A stretch of 39,683 nt of DNA from Alphaproteobacteria bacterium. GTDB taxonomy: Bacteria; Pseudomonadota; Alphaproteobacteria; CAAGCB01; CAG-977. The stretch lies in contig JAKSVU010000015.1 of NCBI GenBank assembly GCA_024413465.1, forward strand, positions 1-39,683, given 5' to 3'. Position 1 is the stretch's first letter. Every line of letters begins with the position of its first letter. This document shows positions 26,134 through 34,541 of this stretch, in pieces. The notes below the pieces were generated by a model. The model made no database searches, had not been told where the DNA came from, and worked only from the letters and a program-made list of their open reading frames with translations. Both the position numbers and the translations under genes were made by a program.

Positions 26134-26816
26134 TGATTTACCCCTTTAAATCCTGTAGCCACCACGTAAAATTCAGAAGATTCTTTTCGACTTGCTGGTG
26201 GTTTAGCATGTTTAACGACAGCAAAACTCTTTTTCATTTCATTTAACAAATTCTGTTCTGTACCACCTTGGAAAATTTTGGCAACAAAAACACCGTTATG
26301 ATTTAAAATTTCCAAAGCAAAGGCATATGCTGTTTCCAACAATCCCATAATTCGCAAATGATCAATTTCACTCATTCCTGTAGTATTTGGAGCCATATCA
26401 CTCAAAACGACGTCAGCTTTATTCCCTCCTAACATTTCTTTCAAAACGTCCGGAGCAGAATCATCCAAAAAATCAAGTTGAGTTGTTTTAGCACCAGCAA
26501 TTGGAGCCATTTCTAACAAATCTAATCCAACGACCTTTGGATCTTCTGGGGTTGATTTTACCAAATCAACGGCAACTTGCGTCCACCCACCAGGAGCAGC
26601 ACCTAAATCAACAACCATCAAACCAGGCTTCAAAAAATGAAATTTCTCATTCAATTCAATCAACTTAAAAGCTGATCGAGCCCTATATCCTTGTTGTTTT
26701 GCCATCGCAACGTATGGATCATTTAATTGACGATTTAACCATTTTGTTGATGAAGCCGTTCTATTAGCATTCTTCTTTACGTGCTTTGCTAGCATATGAA
26801 CTGAATTTTTTGTCAT
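26130..26816 (-). CDS. rlmE: 23S rRNA (uridine-2'-O)-methyltransferase RlmE
   Basis: The 228-aa FtsJ/RrmJ-type enzyme has the SAM-site VVDLGAAPGGWTQVAVD, DVVLSDMAPNTTG and the KIFQGG region that supplies the catalytic Lys. It methylates U2552 in 23S rRNA, a late step in large-subunit assembly. Start and stop overlap both neighbours by 4 bases, consistent with one operon and coupled translation. Confidence 0.95.
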   Translation of the reverse strand: MTKNSVHMLAKHVKKNANRTASSTKWLNRQLNDPYVAMAKQQGYRARSAFKLIELNEKFHFLKPGLMVVDLGAAPGGWTQVAVDLVKSTPEDPKVVGLDLLEMAPIAGAKTTQLDFLDDSAPDVLKEMLGGNKADVVLSDMAPNTTGMSEIDHLRIMGLLETAYAFALEILNHNGVFVAKIFQGGTEQNLLNEMKKSFAVVKHAKPPASRKESSEFYVVATGFKGVNQ

Positions 26817-27814
26817 TTTTTATTGTGTTGTCGAATTAAACTTAACAACACCCCTTCTCGTAATCCACGATCTGCGATTGTAATTTCACCGATTGACCAT
26901 TGTTCACAAATCCCCTGTAAAATTGCACAACCTGGCAACGTCAAATCAGCCCGTTGTGGTCCAATACAAGGATGTTCCATTTTTTGTTGAAATGGCAATT
27001 TTTCCAATTTTCTTTTAGCTGCAATTAAATCATCGATCGACAAAGACAAACCATCTACAGCAGCTCTATTGTAAACAGGTAAATTTAAATGAAAAGCACC
27101 AATCGTTGTGACAGTTCCTGACATTGCAATCATTTGCACATCACCTTTTTCAATCAGAGCTGATATCCCCCACTTTTCATCAAATTCTGATAAATATTTT
27201 TTGATTTTATCAACGACTGCTCGGTAAGCTGTATGTGATAATCCTTTACCAGTAAATCCCTCTGAAACTGTAATTACACCCAATGGAACAGACAGTGCAG
27301 CTTCTAAAACTACCTGATTATCATCATCAAATTTCGCCCAAGAAAATTCCGTTGATCCTCCACCAATATCAAAAACAATAACGTGGCGAATATCTCTGTT
27401 AATTAAAGGCATACATCCCGTTACACCTAATCGACATTCTTCTTCAAAAGAAATGATTTCAAGGTCCAATCCTGTTTCTTTTTTGACACGACTAATAAAA
27501 TCTTCGGCATTACTAGCACGACGGCATGCTTCTGTTGCAACAAAACGAGTTTGAACAATTTGATGTTGTTTTATTTTTTTTGCACAAATTTTCAAAGCAG
27601 AAATTGTTCTAGCCATTGACTGTTCAGATAAAACGCCATTAGAAATCAAGCCTTCTCCCAAACGTGTAATTTTAGAAAAAGCCTCTCGCACGACAAAACC
27701 TGTAGGGGACGGACGGGCAATCAACAATCTGCAATTTGTTGTCCCTAAATCAATCGCAGCAAACAGATTATTCCGTATCCGATGTCGATGATGATGATAT
27801 ATGTTTTTTTTCAC
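26813..27814 (-). CDS. Ppx/GppA-family exopolyphosphatase or guanosine pentaphosphatase
   Basis: The 333-aa protein shows the ASKHA fold of Ppx/GppA phosphatases: AAIDLGTTNCRLLIARP, FVATEACRRASN, VIVFDIGGGSTEFSW and GDVQMIAMSGTVTTIG. It is about the length of the short Ppx form without the extra C-terminal domains. The substrate is polyphosphate or pppGpp; sequence does not decide. The N-terminus carries a run of His (HHHRHR), unusual but likely not functional. It leads a string whose overlaps with rlmE and rsmB suggest co-expression. Confidence 0.9.
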   Translation of the reverse strand: MKKNIYHHHRHRIRNNLFAAIDLGTTNCRLLIARPSPTGFVVREAFSKITRLGEGLISNGVLSEQSMARTISALKICAKKIKQHQIVQTRFVATEACRRASNAEDFISRVKKETGLDLEIISFEEECRLGVTGCMPLINRDIRHVIVFDIGGGSTEFSWAKFDDDNQVVLEAALSVPLGVITVSEGFTGKGLSHTAYRAVVDKIKKYLSEFDEKWGISALIEKGDVQMIAMSGTVTTIGAFHLNLPVYNRAAVDGLSLSIDDLIAAKRKLEKLPFQQKMEHPCIGPQRADLTLPGCAILQGICEQWSIGEITIADRGLREGVLLSLIRQHNKK

Positions 27815-27878
27815 TGACTGATCCTTTTTTTCTTAATATACAGAAAAAAAACTAAAAATCACGACTTTATTTCAATTG

Positions 27879-30086
27879 TTAAAAGAAACTGTATGGATCA
27901 ATATCTATTCGCACATCAACGTCTTTTGGAATCTCAACTTTTGAAATCCATTGTTGAACGGCATCCTGGATTTTTATATTCTTCGTCGTCTGCATTAACA
28001 AACGATATCTATATCTACCTCGTAACAAACTGAACAAAGCCGGTGCAGGTCCTAACACACGAACACCATTTCCTTGTGGAGCACTTTGTCCAAGAGCACA
28101 TGCAACTTTTTCAACGCGTTCATTTTTTTCACCAGAAACAACAAGTGCAGCCAATCTTCCAAACGGAGGATATTTTGTATTTTTTCTGACTTCTTTTTCT
28201 AATTCAATAAACTTATCTCTATTTCCCTGAATCAAGGCCTGTATAATCAAATTATCTGGCTCATAACTTTGCAGATAGACACACCCTTTTTTTTCAGCAC
28301 GACCAGCACGACCGGCAACCTGTTCAAGCATTTGGTAAGTTCTTTCACCAGCTCTTAAATCCCCACCATTTAATCCCAAATCAGCATCAATAATGCCAAC
28401 TAAAGTTAAATTTGGGAAATTATGTCCTTTTGTCAAAATCTGCGTTCCGATAACGATATCAATTTCATTATCATGAATTTGTTTCATCAATTCATTCATT
28501 TTTGTCGCAGTCACATCTAAATCCGTAGAAACGACAAGTGTCCTTGCCGTTGGAAAACGCATTTTTACTTCTTCCGCGATGCGTTCAACACCAGGCCCAC
28601 AGGCTGCAAAACAATCTTCTTCGCCACAAACAGGACAGGTTTTTGGCTTTGGAATTTGATATCCACAATGATGACAAAGCAAACTTCGACCATTTTTTGT
28701 TACATGTTCGACCAACCAAGCAGAACAATGAGGACAAGCAAAGCGATTTCCACACTTACGACATAAAACCAGTGGAGCATATCCCCGTCTATTTAAAAAC
28801 AGCAATGATTGTTCGTTTTTTTGCAAATTTTCGGAAATCGCATTAACCAAAACAGGGGACAAAAATCCCTGTAAGTTTTCAGCAGGAGGTTCTGGAGGGT
28901 TCAAACGCATATTAATTAATTTTTTTTCTGGCAGAACAGCAATTCCATAACGATTTTTCAAACAAACTTCATCATATTTTTTTTGATCAACGTTTGCCAA
29001 AGTTTCCAATGAAGGTGTTGCTGATGACAAAATGATTGGAATATTAGAAATTTTAGCACGAACAACTGCCATATCTCTGGCTTGATATAAAACACCATCT
29101 TCCTGTTTGTAAGAGGAATCGTGTTCTTCATCAACGATAATAAGTCCCAAATTTGAATAAGGAAGAAATAAAGCAGATCTTGCCCCCGCTACAACTTGAA
29201 TTTTTTGATTCAAAACAGCTTTCCAAGTTTCTCTTTTTATGCGATTTGTTACATCAGAATGCCATTGTGCAGGTAAAACGCCAAAGCGTTTTTTAAACCG
29301 TTCCAACCATTGTCCTGTCAATCCAATTTCTGGTAACATCACCAAAACTTGTTTTCCCTGTTTCAAAGCTTTTGCAACAGCTTCAAAATAAACTTCCGTT
29401 TTCCCAGAACCTGTAATTCCATTCAAAACGGTTACATTAAAACCATTACCAATTTTGTCTGACAAAAATTTTGCTGCATTATTTTGCTCAGCTGACAGAG
29501 AAACGGTTTCATAATCTGGATTCGGAATTTCAAACAAGGTTGGTTCAATTTTTTTCTCAATCAAAGCGCCCTGATCAACTAAACCTCGAACCACTCCATC
29601 TGAAACACCTGCTTTTCGAGCTAATTCAGACATTAGAAACGGAACTTGACCGGCTACTTCATAAACTTTTTTTCGAGCATCTGTCCATTTTATCCCACTT
29701 GGACAATCAGGATTAACAACATACCCCCATTGTTCTCCAACGCCTTCAAATACGTCATCAACACTCATCGCCATTTTCATGACAGATCCCGGTGACGACA
29801 GCGTATAACTAGCCACCCAATTAATTAATTCCAAATTTTCATTTGTTAGTGGAAGAAAAGGATAAACCGAATCGATAGCCTTAATTTTCGAATCGGGACA
29901 TAAAGAATCATTTTTTCCGACAGACCATACGATTCCCGTCATTTTTCGCGGTCCAAAGGGTACACGTACAAACGATCCTACAGGAGGAATATCTTGTCCT
30001 GCAGGAATTGCATAATCAAAGGCCTGCCTTAACGGCAACGGCAATAATACTTGTATTCTATTTTGTTGTTGATTCTTTTTGTCCAT
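27879..30086 (-). CDS. priA: Primosomal protein N' (replication restart helicase PriA)
   Basis: The 735-aa protein has the N-terminal 3'-DNA-binding domain, helicase motif I NGITGSGKTEVY, the DEEHDSSYKQ box, then a zinc-binding insertion with eight Cys in CxxC pairs (CRKCG, CPHCS, CHHCG, CPVCG), and motifs V and VI (GTQILTKGHNFPNLTLVGI, QVAGRAGRAEK). It reloads the replisome at stalled forks. ATG 30086 gives the usual N-terminus. The next gene, ppx, starts 65 bp downstream. Confidence 0.97.
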   Translation of the reverse strand: MDKKNQQQNRIQVLLPLPLRQAFDYAIPAGQDIPPVGSFVRVPFGPRKMTGIVWSVGKNDSLCPDSKIKAIDSVYPFLPLTNENLELINWVASYTLSSPGSVMKMAMSVDDVFEGVGEQWGYVVNPDCPSGIKWTDARKKVYEVAGQVPFLMSELARKAGVSDGVVRGLVDQGALIEKKIEPTLFEIPNPDYETVSLSAEQNNAAKFLSDKIGNGFNVTVLNGITGSGKTEVYFEAVAKALKQGKQVLVMLPEIGLTGQWLERFKKRFGVLPAQWHSDVTNRIKRETWKAVLNQKIQVVAGARSALFLPYSNLGLIIVDEEHDSSYKQEDGVLYQARDMAVVRAKISNIPIILSSATPSLETLANVDQKKYDEVCLKNRYGIAVLPEKKLINMRLNPPEPPAENLQGFLSPVLVNAISENLQKNEQSLLFLNRRGYAPLVLCRKCGNRFACPHCSAWLVEHVTKNGRSLLCHHCGYQIPKPKTCPVCGEEDCFAACGPGVERIAEEVKMRFPTARTLVVSTDLDVTATKMNELMKQIHDNEIDIVIGTQILTKGHNFPNLTLVGIIDADLGLNGGDLRAGERTYQMLEQVAGRAGRAEKKGCVYLQSYEPDNLIIQALIQGNRDKFIELEKEVRKNTKYPPFGRLAALVVSGEKNERVEKVACALGQSAPQGNGVRVLGPAPALFSLLRGRYRYRLLMQTTKNIKIQDAVQQWISKVEIPKDVDVRIDIDPYSFF

Positions 30087-30140
30087 TTGATTAAACTCTT
30101 TCTTACAGTTTCAATTTAAACATTATGGTGAGATACTCAA

Positions 30141-30797
30141 ATGAAATTTTTTATTGATACAGCTGATTTGAATGAAATCAAAGATTTAGCTAACACAGGA
30201 ATGGTTGATGGTGTTACAACAAACCCATCACTCGCTTCTAAACAAGGAATGAACTTCAAAGAATTGATCTCTGAAGTTTGTAAAGTTGTTTCTGGTCCAG
30301 TTTCTGCTGAAGTAACTGCATTAGATTATGAAACAATGATGAAAGAAGCTGAAGTTTTGCGTAAAATTGCACGCAACGTTACAATCAAAGTTCCATTAAC
30401 ACAAGACGGCTTAAAAGTATGTAAAGCATTGTCAAGCGAAGGAACAATGGTAAACGTAACATTGTGCTTCACAGTTGGTCAAGCTATCTTGGCTGCTAAA
30501 GCTGGTGCAACTTTCGTTTCTCCATTCGTTGGCCGTTTGGATGACTTAGGCGTTAACGGTATGCAATTGATCCAAGACATTGTTCAAGTTTATGGAAACT
30601 ATGACAACTTCAAAACACAAGTTTTGGTTGCTTCTGTTCGTTCTCCAGAACACATCATCAATGCTGGTTTGATTGGTGCTGACGTTATTACAGCTCCTCC
30701 AAAGGTAATTCGTCAATTATATCATCACCCATTAACAGATTCTGGCTTAAAGACATTTGCTGAAGACTGGGCAAAGACAGGTCAATCAATCTTATAA
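30141..30797 (+). CDS. tal: Transaldolase, short FSA/TalC type
   Basis: The 218-aa protein begins [20 protein letters not shown] and has [13 protein letters not shown], the active-site Lys in [14 protein letters not shown], and [13 protein letters not shown]; this is the short decameric class (about 215 aa). It transfers dihydroxyacetone units between sugar phosphates in the non-oxidative pentose phosphate pathway, although some members act as fructose-6-phosphate aldolases. The codon use is more GC-rich and regular than in the neighbours, as expected for a highly expressed gene. It is monocistronic with a strong terminator after it. Confidence 0.95.
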   Translation: MKFFIDTADLNEIKDLANTGMVDGVTTNPSLASKQGMNFKELISEVCKVVSGPVSAEVTALDYETMMKEAEVLRKIARNVTIKVPLTQDGLKVCKALSSEGTMVNVTLCFTVGQAILAAKAGATFVSPFVGRLDDLGVNGMQLIQDIVQVYGNYDNFKTQVLVASVRSPEHIINAGLIGADVITAPPKVIRQLYHHPLTDSGLKTFAEDWAKTGQSIL

Positions 30798-30813
30798 TGG
30801 AATTGATTCTTGT

Positions 30814-30844
30814 AAAAGAGGAGGTTTCATCCTCCTCTTTTTTT
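30814..30844 (+). terminator. Intrinsic terminator after transaldolase
   Basis: AAAAGAGGAGG pairs with CCTCCTCTTTT around TTTCAT, followed by a T-run. It ends just before the next gene's ribosome-binding site. Confidence 0.9.
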
Positions 30845-30857
30845 ATGGAGATAAAAA

Positions 30858-31373
30858 ATGACTGAACGCGTATTACCAACAACCCCAGAACAATTATTAC
30901 AAAAACTCACTGATCTCGGTATCAAGTATAAAAATACCCCTCATCCACCAGCTTTCACTGTAGAAGAAGGTGAAAAAGTTTGGAACAACATTCCTGGAAT
31001 GCATTGTAAAAATCTGTTTTGTAAAGATGCAAAAGGTGTTTTTTGGTTAATCATTGCCCCAGCTTTAAAAAAGGTGGATTTAAAAAAACTACCTGCAAAA
31101 ATTGGTTCAAAAAGACTAACTTTCGCAAATGAAGATTTATTATTTGAAAAATTGGGAATTACTCCTGGTTCTGTTACTCCATTTTCTGTCATCAATGACA
31201 AAGAAAACGTAGTTCACGTTATTTTAGATTCAGAAATGATGTCTCAACAATTCGTAAACTATCACCCTTTAAAGAACACAGCAACAACAACAATTACACC
31301 TGATGATTTGATGAAATTTATGTCTGCTTGTCATCACACTCCACAAATTGTTCCCGTTTGCATGGACGAATAA
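30858..31373 (+). CDS. YbaK/ProXp-type aminoacyl-tRNA deacylase
   Basis: The 171-aa protein belongs to the prolyl-tRNA editing family: HPPAFTVEEGEKVWNNIPGMHCKNLFCKD, KKVDLKKLPAKIGSKRLTFA, then GSVTPFSVIND, where a conserved Lys would be. It is most like ProXp-ala (PrdX), which hydrolyses mischarged Ala-tRNA-Pro. GGAG lies 10 bases before the ATG. It is followed by the flavodoxin-like gene after three bases, so the two are probably co-transcribed. Confidence 0.88.
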   Translation: MTERVLPTTPEQLLQKLTDLGIKYKNTPHPPAFTVEEGEKVWNNIPGMHCKNLFCKDAKGVFWLIIAPALKKVDLKKLPAKIGSKRLTFANEDLLFEKLGITPGSVTPFSVINDKENVVHVILDSEMMSQQFVNYHPLKNTATTTITPDDLMKFMSACHHTPQIVPVCMDE

Positions 31374-31376
31374 ACA

Positions 31377-31940
31377 ATGAATATCCTTATCCTTTTTCAT
31401 TCAGTAACTGCCAATACTTATTTTTTAGCACAAGAATTCAAAAAAAATTTTGATAAACTTGGATTAAATGCTGAACTTAAAAGAGTTAAAGATGAGGACT
31501 TGTTTGATTTATCAAAAACCTTTCCAGAGATTGCTGAAAATTTCGATAAAATAAATTCTGTTCCTGTGGCTTCTATAAATGATTTAATTCAGGCAGACTT
31601 AATTTTATTTGGCAGTCCAACCTACTATGGAAATATGTCTGCAGAAATGAAAGCTTTTATGGATAATTCTGTTCAATTTTTTTCCCAAGAACCCTTAAAA
31701 ACTAAAAAATGTGCTTTTTTCACATCCTCCGGTTCTGCACAAGGTGGAGGTGTTTATTGTTTGGAATCAATGATTCGTTTTTCTCAACATAATGGCATGA
31801 TTCCAATTTCAGTACCAAACAGCATTCAAACACTTTCCTCTGAAATATCTGCTTATGGTATTTGTCATACAATGGGAAAAATTTCTGACGATTTAAAAAC
31901 AGGCATTTCAGAATTTTCTAAATATATGCTGACGCTTTAA
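31377..31940 (+). CDS. Flavodoxin-like NAD(P)H-quinone oxidoreductase (WrbA-like)
   Basis: The 187-aa protein has the FMN-binding flavodoxin fold: ILILFHSVTANTYFLAQEF, ILFGSPTYYGNMSAEMKAFMDN and FTSSGSAQGGG, matching the WrbA/flavodoxin-domain family. It would carry two electrons from NAD(P)H to quinones, in oxidative defence or anaerobic metabolism. It starts 3 bp after the YbaK-type gene. A family-1 repeat follows it. Confidence 0.85.
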   Translation: MNILILFHSVTANTYFLAQEFKKNFDKLGLNAELKRVKDEDLFDLSKTFPEIAENFDKINSVPVASINDLIQADLILFGSPTYYGNMSAEMKAFMDNSVQFFSQEPLKTKKCAFFTSSGSAQGGGVYCLESMIRFSQHNGMIPISVPNSIQTLSSEISAYGICHTMGKISDDLKTGISEFSKYMLTL

Positions 31941-31968
31941 ACAAAATTTTTTTGTTTCTAATTTTTTA

Positions 31969-32046
31969 CCTCGCCCTGCAGGAAGAGGACATCTTTTGTT
32001 AACGAACTTTTTTTAAAAGTGAGCCTACAAAAGATTGGTGCGGGGG
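31969..32046 (+). repeat. Interspersed hairpin repeat, family 1, copy C
   Basis: A 78-bp copy starting CCTCGCCCTGCAGGAAGAGG, with the conserved ATCTTTTGT/ACAAAAGAT arms and ending GGTGCGGGGGC. It follows the flavodoxin-like gene and precedes the small lipoprotein pair. Confidence 0.85.
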
Positions 32047-32190
32047 CTACGCAATAACTTCCCAAAGATTTTGCTCATCATTGTTATTTTGACAACAATT
32101 TATATTTCTTGGGATAATTCCATTGATTTTTTACACTACGAAATAATTTGAAACATTTTATCAAAAGATTAACAATTCGTTAAAAAAATC

Positions 32191-32206
32191 TTGATAAATT
32201 TATCAA
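32191..32206. promoter_or_regulatory. 16-bp perfect palindrome upstream of the small lipoprotein genes
   Basis: TTGATAAATTTATCAA is a perfect palindrome ending 51 bp before the first lipoprotein ATG. It resembles an FNR box (TTGAT-N4-ATCAA) but has six bases between the half-sites, so FNR is not the reading I favour. A promoter with a regulator site is possible. Confidence 0.3.
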
Positions 32207-32257
32207 AAATAAATAAAATAACCTTGTTGTTTAACTTTAAGTAAGGATATTCAAACA

Positions 32258-32431
32258 ATGAAAAAATTATTAACATTAGCTGTTGTATTGTCAACATTAG
32301 CTTTGACAGCTTGCTCAGGTGTTCGTGGCCACGATGGTTCAGGAAAAGTATGTGAAAATGACGTATTCTTAGGATTCTCATTGACAGAAATCATTTCCCC
32401 ATGTGGAAACGGCAGTTTCTTCGCAAAATAA
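32258..32431 (+). CDS. Small lipoprotein, first of a tandem pair (57 aa)
   Basis: The 57-aa product begins with a signal peptide and lipobox (MKKLLTLAVVLSTLALTAC, Cys19). The mature part is short (SGVRGHDGSGK, VFLGFSLTEIISPCGNGSF) with two more Cys that could form a disulfide. GTAAGGA lies about 12 bases before the ATG. It is a close relative of the following gene, which starts 23 bp downstream. Function unknown. Confidence 0.88.
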   Translation: MKKLLTLAVVLSTLALTACSGVRGHDGSGKVCENDVFLGFSLTEIISPCGNGSFFAK

Positions 32432-32454
32432 TTGATAGTTAGGAGATTTTACTA

Positions 32455-32628
32455 ATGAAAAAATTATTAACATTAGCTCTTTTAGCATCCACATTGGCTT
32501 TGACAGCTTGCACAGGCGTTCGTGGCCACGATGGTAAAGGCAAAGTTTGCGAAAACGGTGTATTCTTAGGTTTCTCATTAACAGAAATCATTTCACCTTG
32601 CGGAAACGGCAGCTTCTTCGCAAAATAA
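32455..32628 (+). CDS. Small lipoprotein, second of a tandem pair (57 aa)
   Basis: The product is 57 aa with lipobox LTAC (MKKLLTLALLASTLALTAC). It is nearly identical to the previous gene after the signal (GVRGHDGKGKVCEN...FLGFSLTEIISPCG), so this is a tandem duplication, differing mostly at silent sites and a few residues. AGGAG lies 9 bases upstream of the ATG, and a strong terminator follows 24 bp after the stop. The two mature chains keep the same Cys positions. Confidence 0.9.
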   Translation: MKKLLTLALLASTLALTACTGVRGHDGKGKVCENGVFLGFSLTEIISPCGNGSFFAK

Positions 32629-32652
32629 TTATTTTGCAAAGAATGATTTTTA

Positions 32653-32679
32653 AGCCCCGATTTATTTCGGGGCTTTTTT
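32653..32679 (+). terminator. Intrinsic terminator after the small lipoprotein pair
   Basis: AGCCCCGA and TCGGGGCT form an 8-bp stem around a TTTATT loop, followed by TTTTTT. Confidence 0.95.
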
Positions 32680-32683
32680 ATTC

Positions 32684-33000
32684 TGATCTTTTGTTGGTGA
32701 GTTTTTAATAAAACTTTATTCCCACATGCTAGGGGGAACAGAATTTCTTAATGAACTGCAGGTGAATTTAGAAATTTTTTAGGGGTAGTGAACAATAAAT
32801 TATTTTTAATAAAACGAATCTTACAAAAATTCTCTCATTTTACCTCGCCCTGTAGGGAGAGGACATCTTTTGTTTAGTGAGTTTTTTATAAAACGAACCT
32901 TACAAAAATTCTCTCATTTTACCTCGCCCTGTAGGGAGAGGACATCTTTTGTTTGGTGAGTTTTTATAAAACGAACCTTACAAAAGATTGGTAAGGGGGC
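32684..33000 (+). repeat. Tandem family-1 repeat cluster with an inserted family-2 element
   Basis: Three partial or complete family-1 units follow with a period near 78-79 bp. A left half lies at 32684-32714, a truncated copy at 32843-32908 and a complete copy (D2) at 32922-33000. The left half is separated from its right half (from 32811) by a family-2 element, bounded by the 13-bp direct repeat TTTTTAATAAAAC (32702-32714 and 32803-32815). There is no ORF of note. Confidence 0.75.
32718..32789 (+). repeat. Interspersed repeat, family 2, copy 2
   Basis: This 72-bp element is the inverted near-copy of 1511-1582. It runs from ATTCCCACATGCTAGGGGG to AGGGGTAGT and sits within a family-1 hairpin loop, next to the 13-bp direct repeats. 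Confidence 0.85.
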
Positions 33001-33133
33001 TTTTCTAAACATCTCAATAAATTTCAAAACATCTTGCCCCTCATGAAATATGTTTGTATTTTATAAAATCAATTTATTTCTTGGAATACTTCCCAAGTAT
33101 TTTAATCTTCAGTTTTAAATAAAGAGAAACAAT

Positions 33134-33637
33134 ATGAAATCAAAAATTATTTTCTTAATTTCCATTTTACTTTCAGGATGTTCTTCAATCAATTCTTTTT
33201 ACGAAGACAGAACTGATTACTCTGCAGGAACAACCTTATCTCTCTACTGGAATCAAGAACAATGTTATAAAAACAAAACCCCTATTTATTTATCTGAACA
33301 CGAAGATCGTATTCCAAGATATCCAAATACGTATTTTAAAAATTCTGTTGGAGGAAACAAACAATTTGACGAATTTATGCACAAAAATTGCCCTTATGGA
33401 TTTTTTACGGAAAAAACGGTAGCTGGAATTCCTGAATATTTTTTAAATATCTTAATGCTTCCTGTAAAAATACTTGATCAAACAGGTGCCGTTTTACTAG
33501 GTCATAGCTCCTTTGATACCAGAGAAAAAACGCAGTATTATCTGCCTGGTTTTTTCGCACTTCCATTTGCAATTTTATTTGATCCATTCACCACCCTTCG
33601 TGGCAGACCAAATTATGAATTTTTAGAAGAAAAATAA
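33134..33637 (+). CDS. Putative lipoprotein, YceK/YidQ-like
   Basis: The 167-aa protein has a signal peptide with lipobox LLSGC (Cys16 or so). The mature part is GCSSINSFYEDRTD then a middle region with two Cys (NQEQC, NCPYGFF) and a hydrophobic C-terminal part (ILMLPVKILDQTGAVLLG, LPGFFALPFAILFDPF). This order of an N-terminal lipobox and a hydrophobic C-terminus with a P-rich loop recalls the YceK/YidQ group of small outer-membrane lipoproteins, but the match is weak. It is separated from the preceding repeat by about 130 bp and shares a bidirectional terminator with the TRL-like gene on the other strand. Confidence 0.7.
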   Translation: MKSKIIFLISILLSGCSSINSFYEDRTDYSAGTTLSLYWNQEQCYKNKTPIYLSEHEDRIPRYPNTYFKNSVGGNKQFDEFMHKNCPYGFFTEKTVAGIPEYFLNILMLPVKILDQTGAVLLGHSSFDTREKTQYYLPGFFALPFAILFDPFTTLRGRPNYEFLEEK

Positions 33638-33645
33638 CTTTGCTA

Positions 33646-33676
33646 TAAAAAAGCCCTTTTTCAAGGGCTTTTTTTT
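33646..33676. terminator. Bidirectional intrinsic terminator between convergent lipoprotein genes
   Basis: AAAAAAGCCCTT pairs with AAGGGCTTTTTT with a short TTTC loop. T-runs lie on both strands, so it can serve both the plus-strand 33134 gene and the minus-strand 33678 gene. Confidence 0.9.
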
Positions 33677-33677
33677 A

Positions 33678-34034
33678 TTATTTATAAGTAATAATCGAAA
33701 CTGATTGGAACATACCAAATACATATGAATTATATTCGTAATCAGAATAATTATTTACTGGATCATTTTGATCATTTCCTGTCACAGAAACTGATGGCAC
33801 AGCCAATGGAATCCAAAGAAAATTTGTTAAATACGTTTCTTTTTTTGGCTCCCCAAGTGGTTTTTTAGGCGCATCCAATGTCAAAGGTGCTTTGACCGAT
33901 GTAAAAAACAAACCTACTGGAGGTTGAAATTCCGTTGTAAACAAGCCCATCGGAGGAAGTTCTTTTCTGATAGCACATGCAGAACAACAGAAAATCCCAA
34001 TAAGAACAAAGAATAACTTTAGCTTATTCACCAT
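33678..34034 (-). CDS. TRL-like lipoprotein, second of a pair
   Basis: The 118-aa product has a lipobox (IFCCSAC) after the signal. The remaining region (PPVGLFFTSVKAPLTLDA...SDYEYNSYVFGMFQSVSIITYK) follows the TRL-like pattern, with APL(T/D)LDA and a C-terminal SDYEY-type segment, but the middle differs from the sister gene. The start overlaps the end of the upstream TRL-like gene by 11 bases, so they are co-transcribed. Function of the family is unknown. Confidence 0.8.
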   Translation of the reverse strand: MVNKLKLFFVLIGIFCCSACAIRKELPPMGLFTTEFQPPVGLFFTSVKAPLTLDAPKKPLGEPKKETYLTNFLWIPLAVPSVSVTGNDQNDPVNNYSDYEYNSYVFGMFQSVSIITYK

Positions 34035-34338
34035 ACACGTTTACCGTTGTTTTCTGGAAAAGTCCCAAAACGTTCAAATAATCATAATCAGAATATTTAA
34101 TAACTGAAATTCTCCCGTTTCTAGCAGCTGTTTCGTATGATACATCACCTACAGAAATCAATCCTAAAATAGTCACTGCAGATGCAGAACCTTTTTTATC
34201 AGAAATATTTGTATTATCAGCATCTAAATCCAATGGAGCTTGAACAGAAGAAATAGCGCCCAATGGTGGAACGAACGGAGCTTGAACACAAGCACTCAAT
34301 GATATTGCTAAACCAAGCATTAAAAACAATTTTTTCAT
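34024..34338 (-). CDS. TRL-like lipoprotein, first of a pair
   Basis: I use ATG 34338 (MKKLFLMLGLAISLSAC, lipobox LSAC), with AAGGAT upstream, giving 104 aa; an earlier start adds nine residues in front of the signal. The mature part has the TRL family pattern: PPLGAISSVQAPLDLDADN, KKGSASAVTILGLISVGDVSYETAARNG and ISVIKYSDYDYLNVLGLFQKTTVNVYGE. TRL-like proteins often appear as clustered paralogs beside tRNA or in surface islands, without known role. It overlaps its paralog downstream. Confidence 0.85.
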   Translation of the reverse strand: MKKLFLMLGLAISLSACVQAPFVPPLGAISSVQAPLDLDADNTNISDKKGSASAVTILGLISVGDVSYETAARNGRISVIKYSDYDYLNVLGLFQKTTVNVYGE

Positions 34339-34541
34339 TTTATCGTAAATCCTTATCAAATACAAAAAACACTCTTCTAAAAATATATTCTACGAAAATA
34401 TTTTTTGCAAATACAAAAAAATACTTTTGTTTTAATTCTGTTCTATAAAAATGTATTTTCTATGACTCTTTTTGTCAATTTTATAAAGTAAAAGTTTTAA
34501 TTGATGGAGTTTTGAATGAAAAATATTAATCAAACAAAAAT

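Noticed and set aside
32191-32206. FNR/Anr box upstream of the small lipoproteins
   Set aside because: The half-sites TTGAT and ATCAA are six bases apart, not four.
33405-33587. Antisense reading frame inside the 33134-33637 lipoprotein gene
   Set aside because: No RBS or recognisable product, and it is a shadow of the sense gene.
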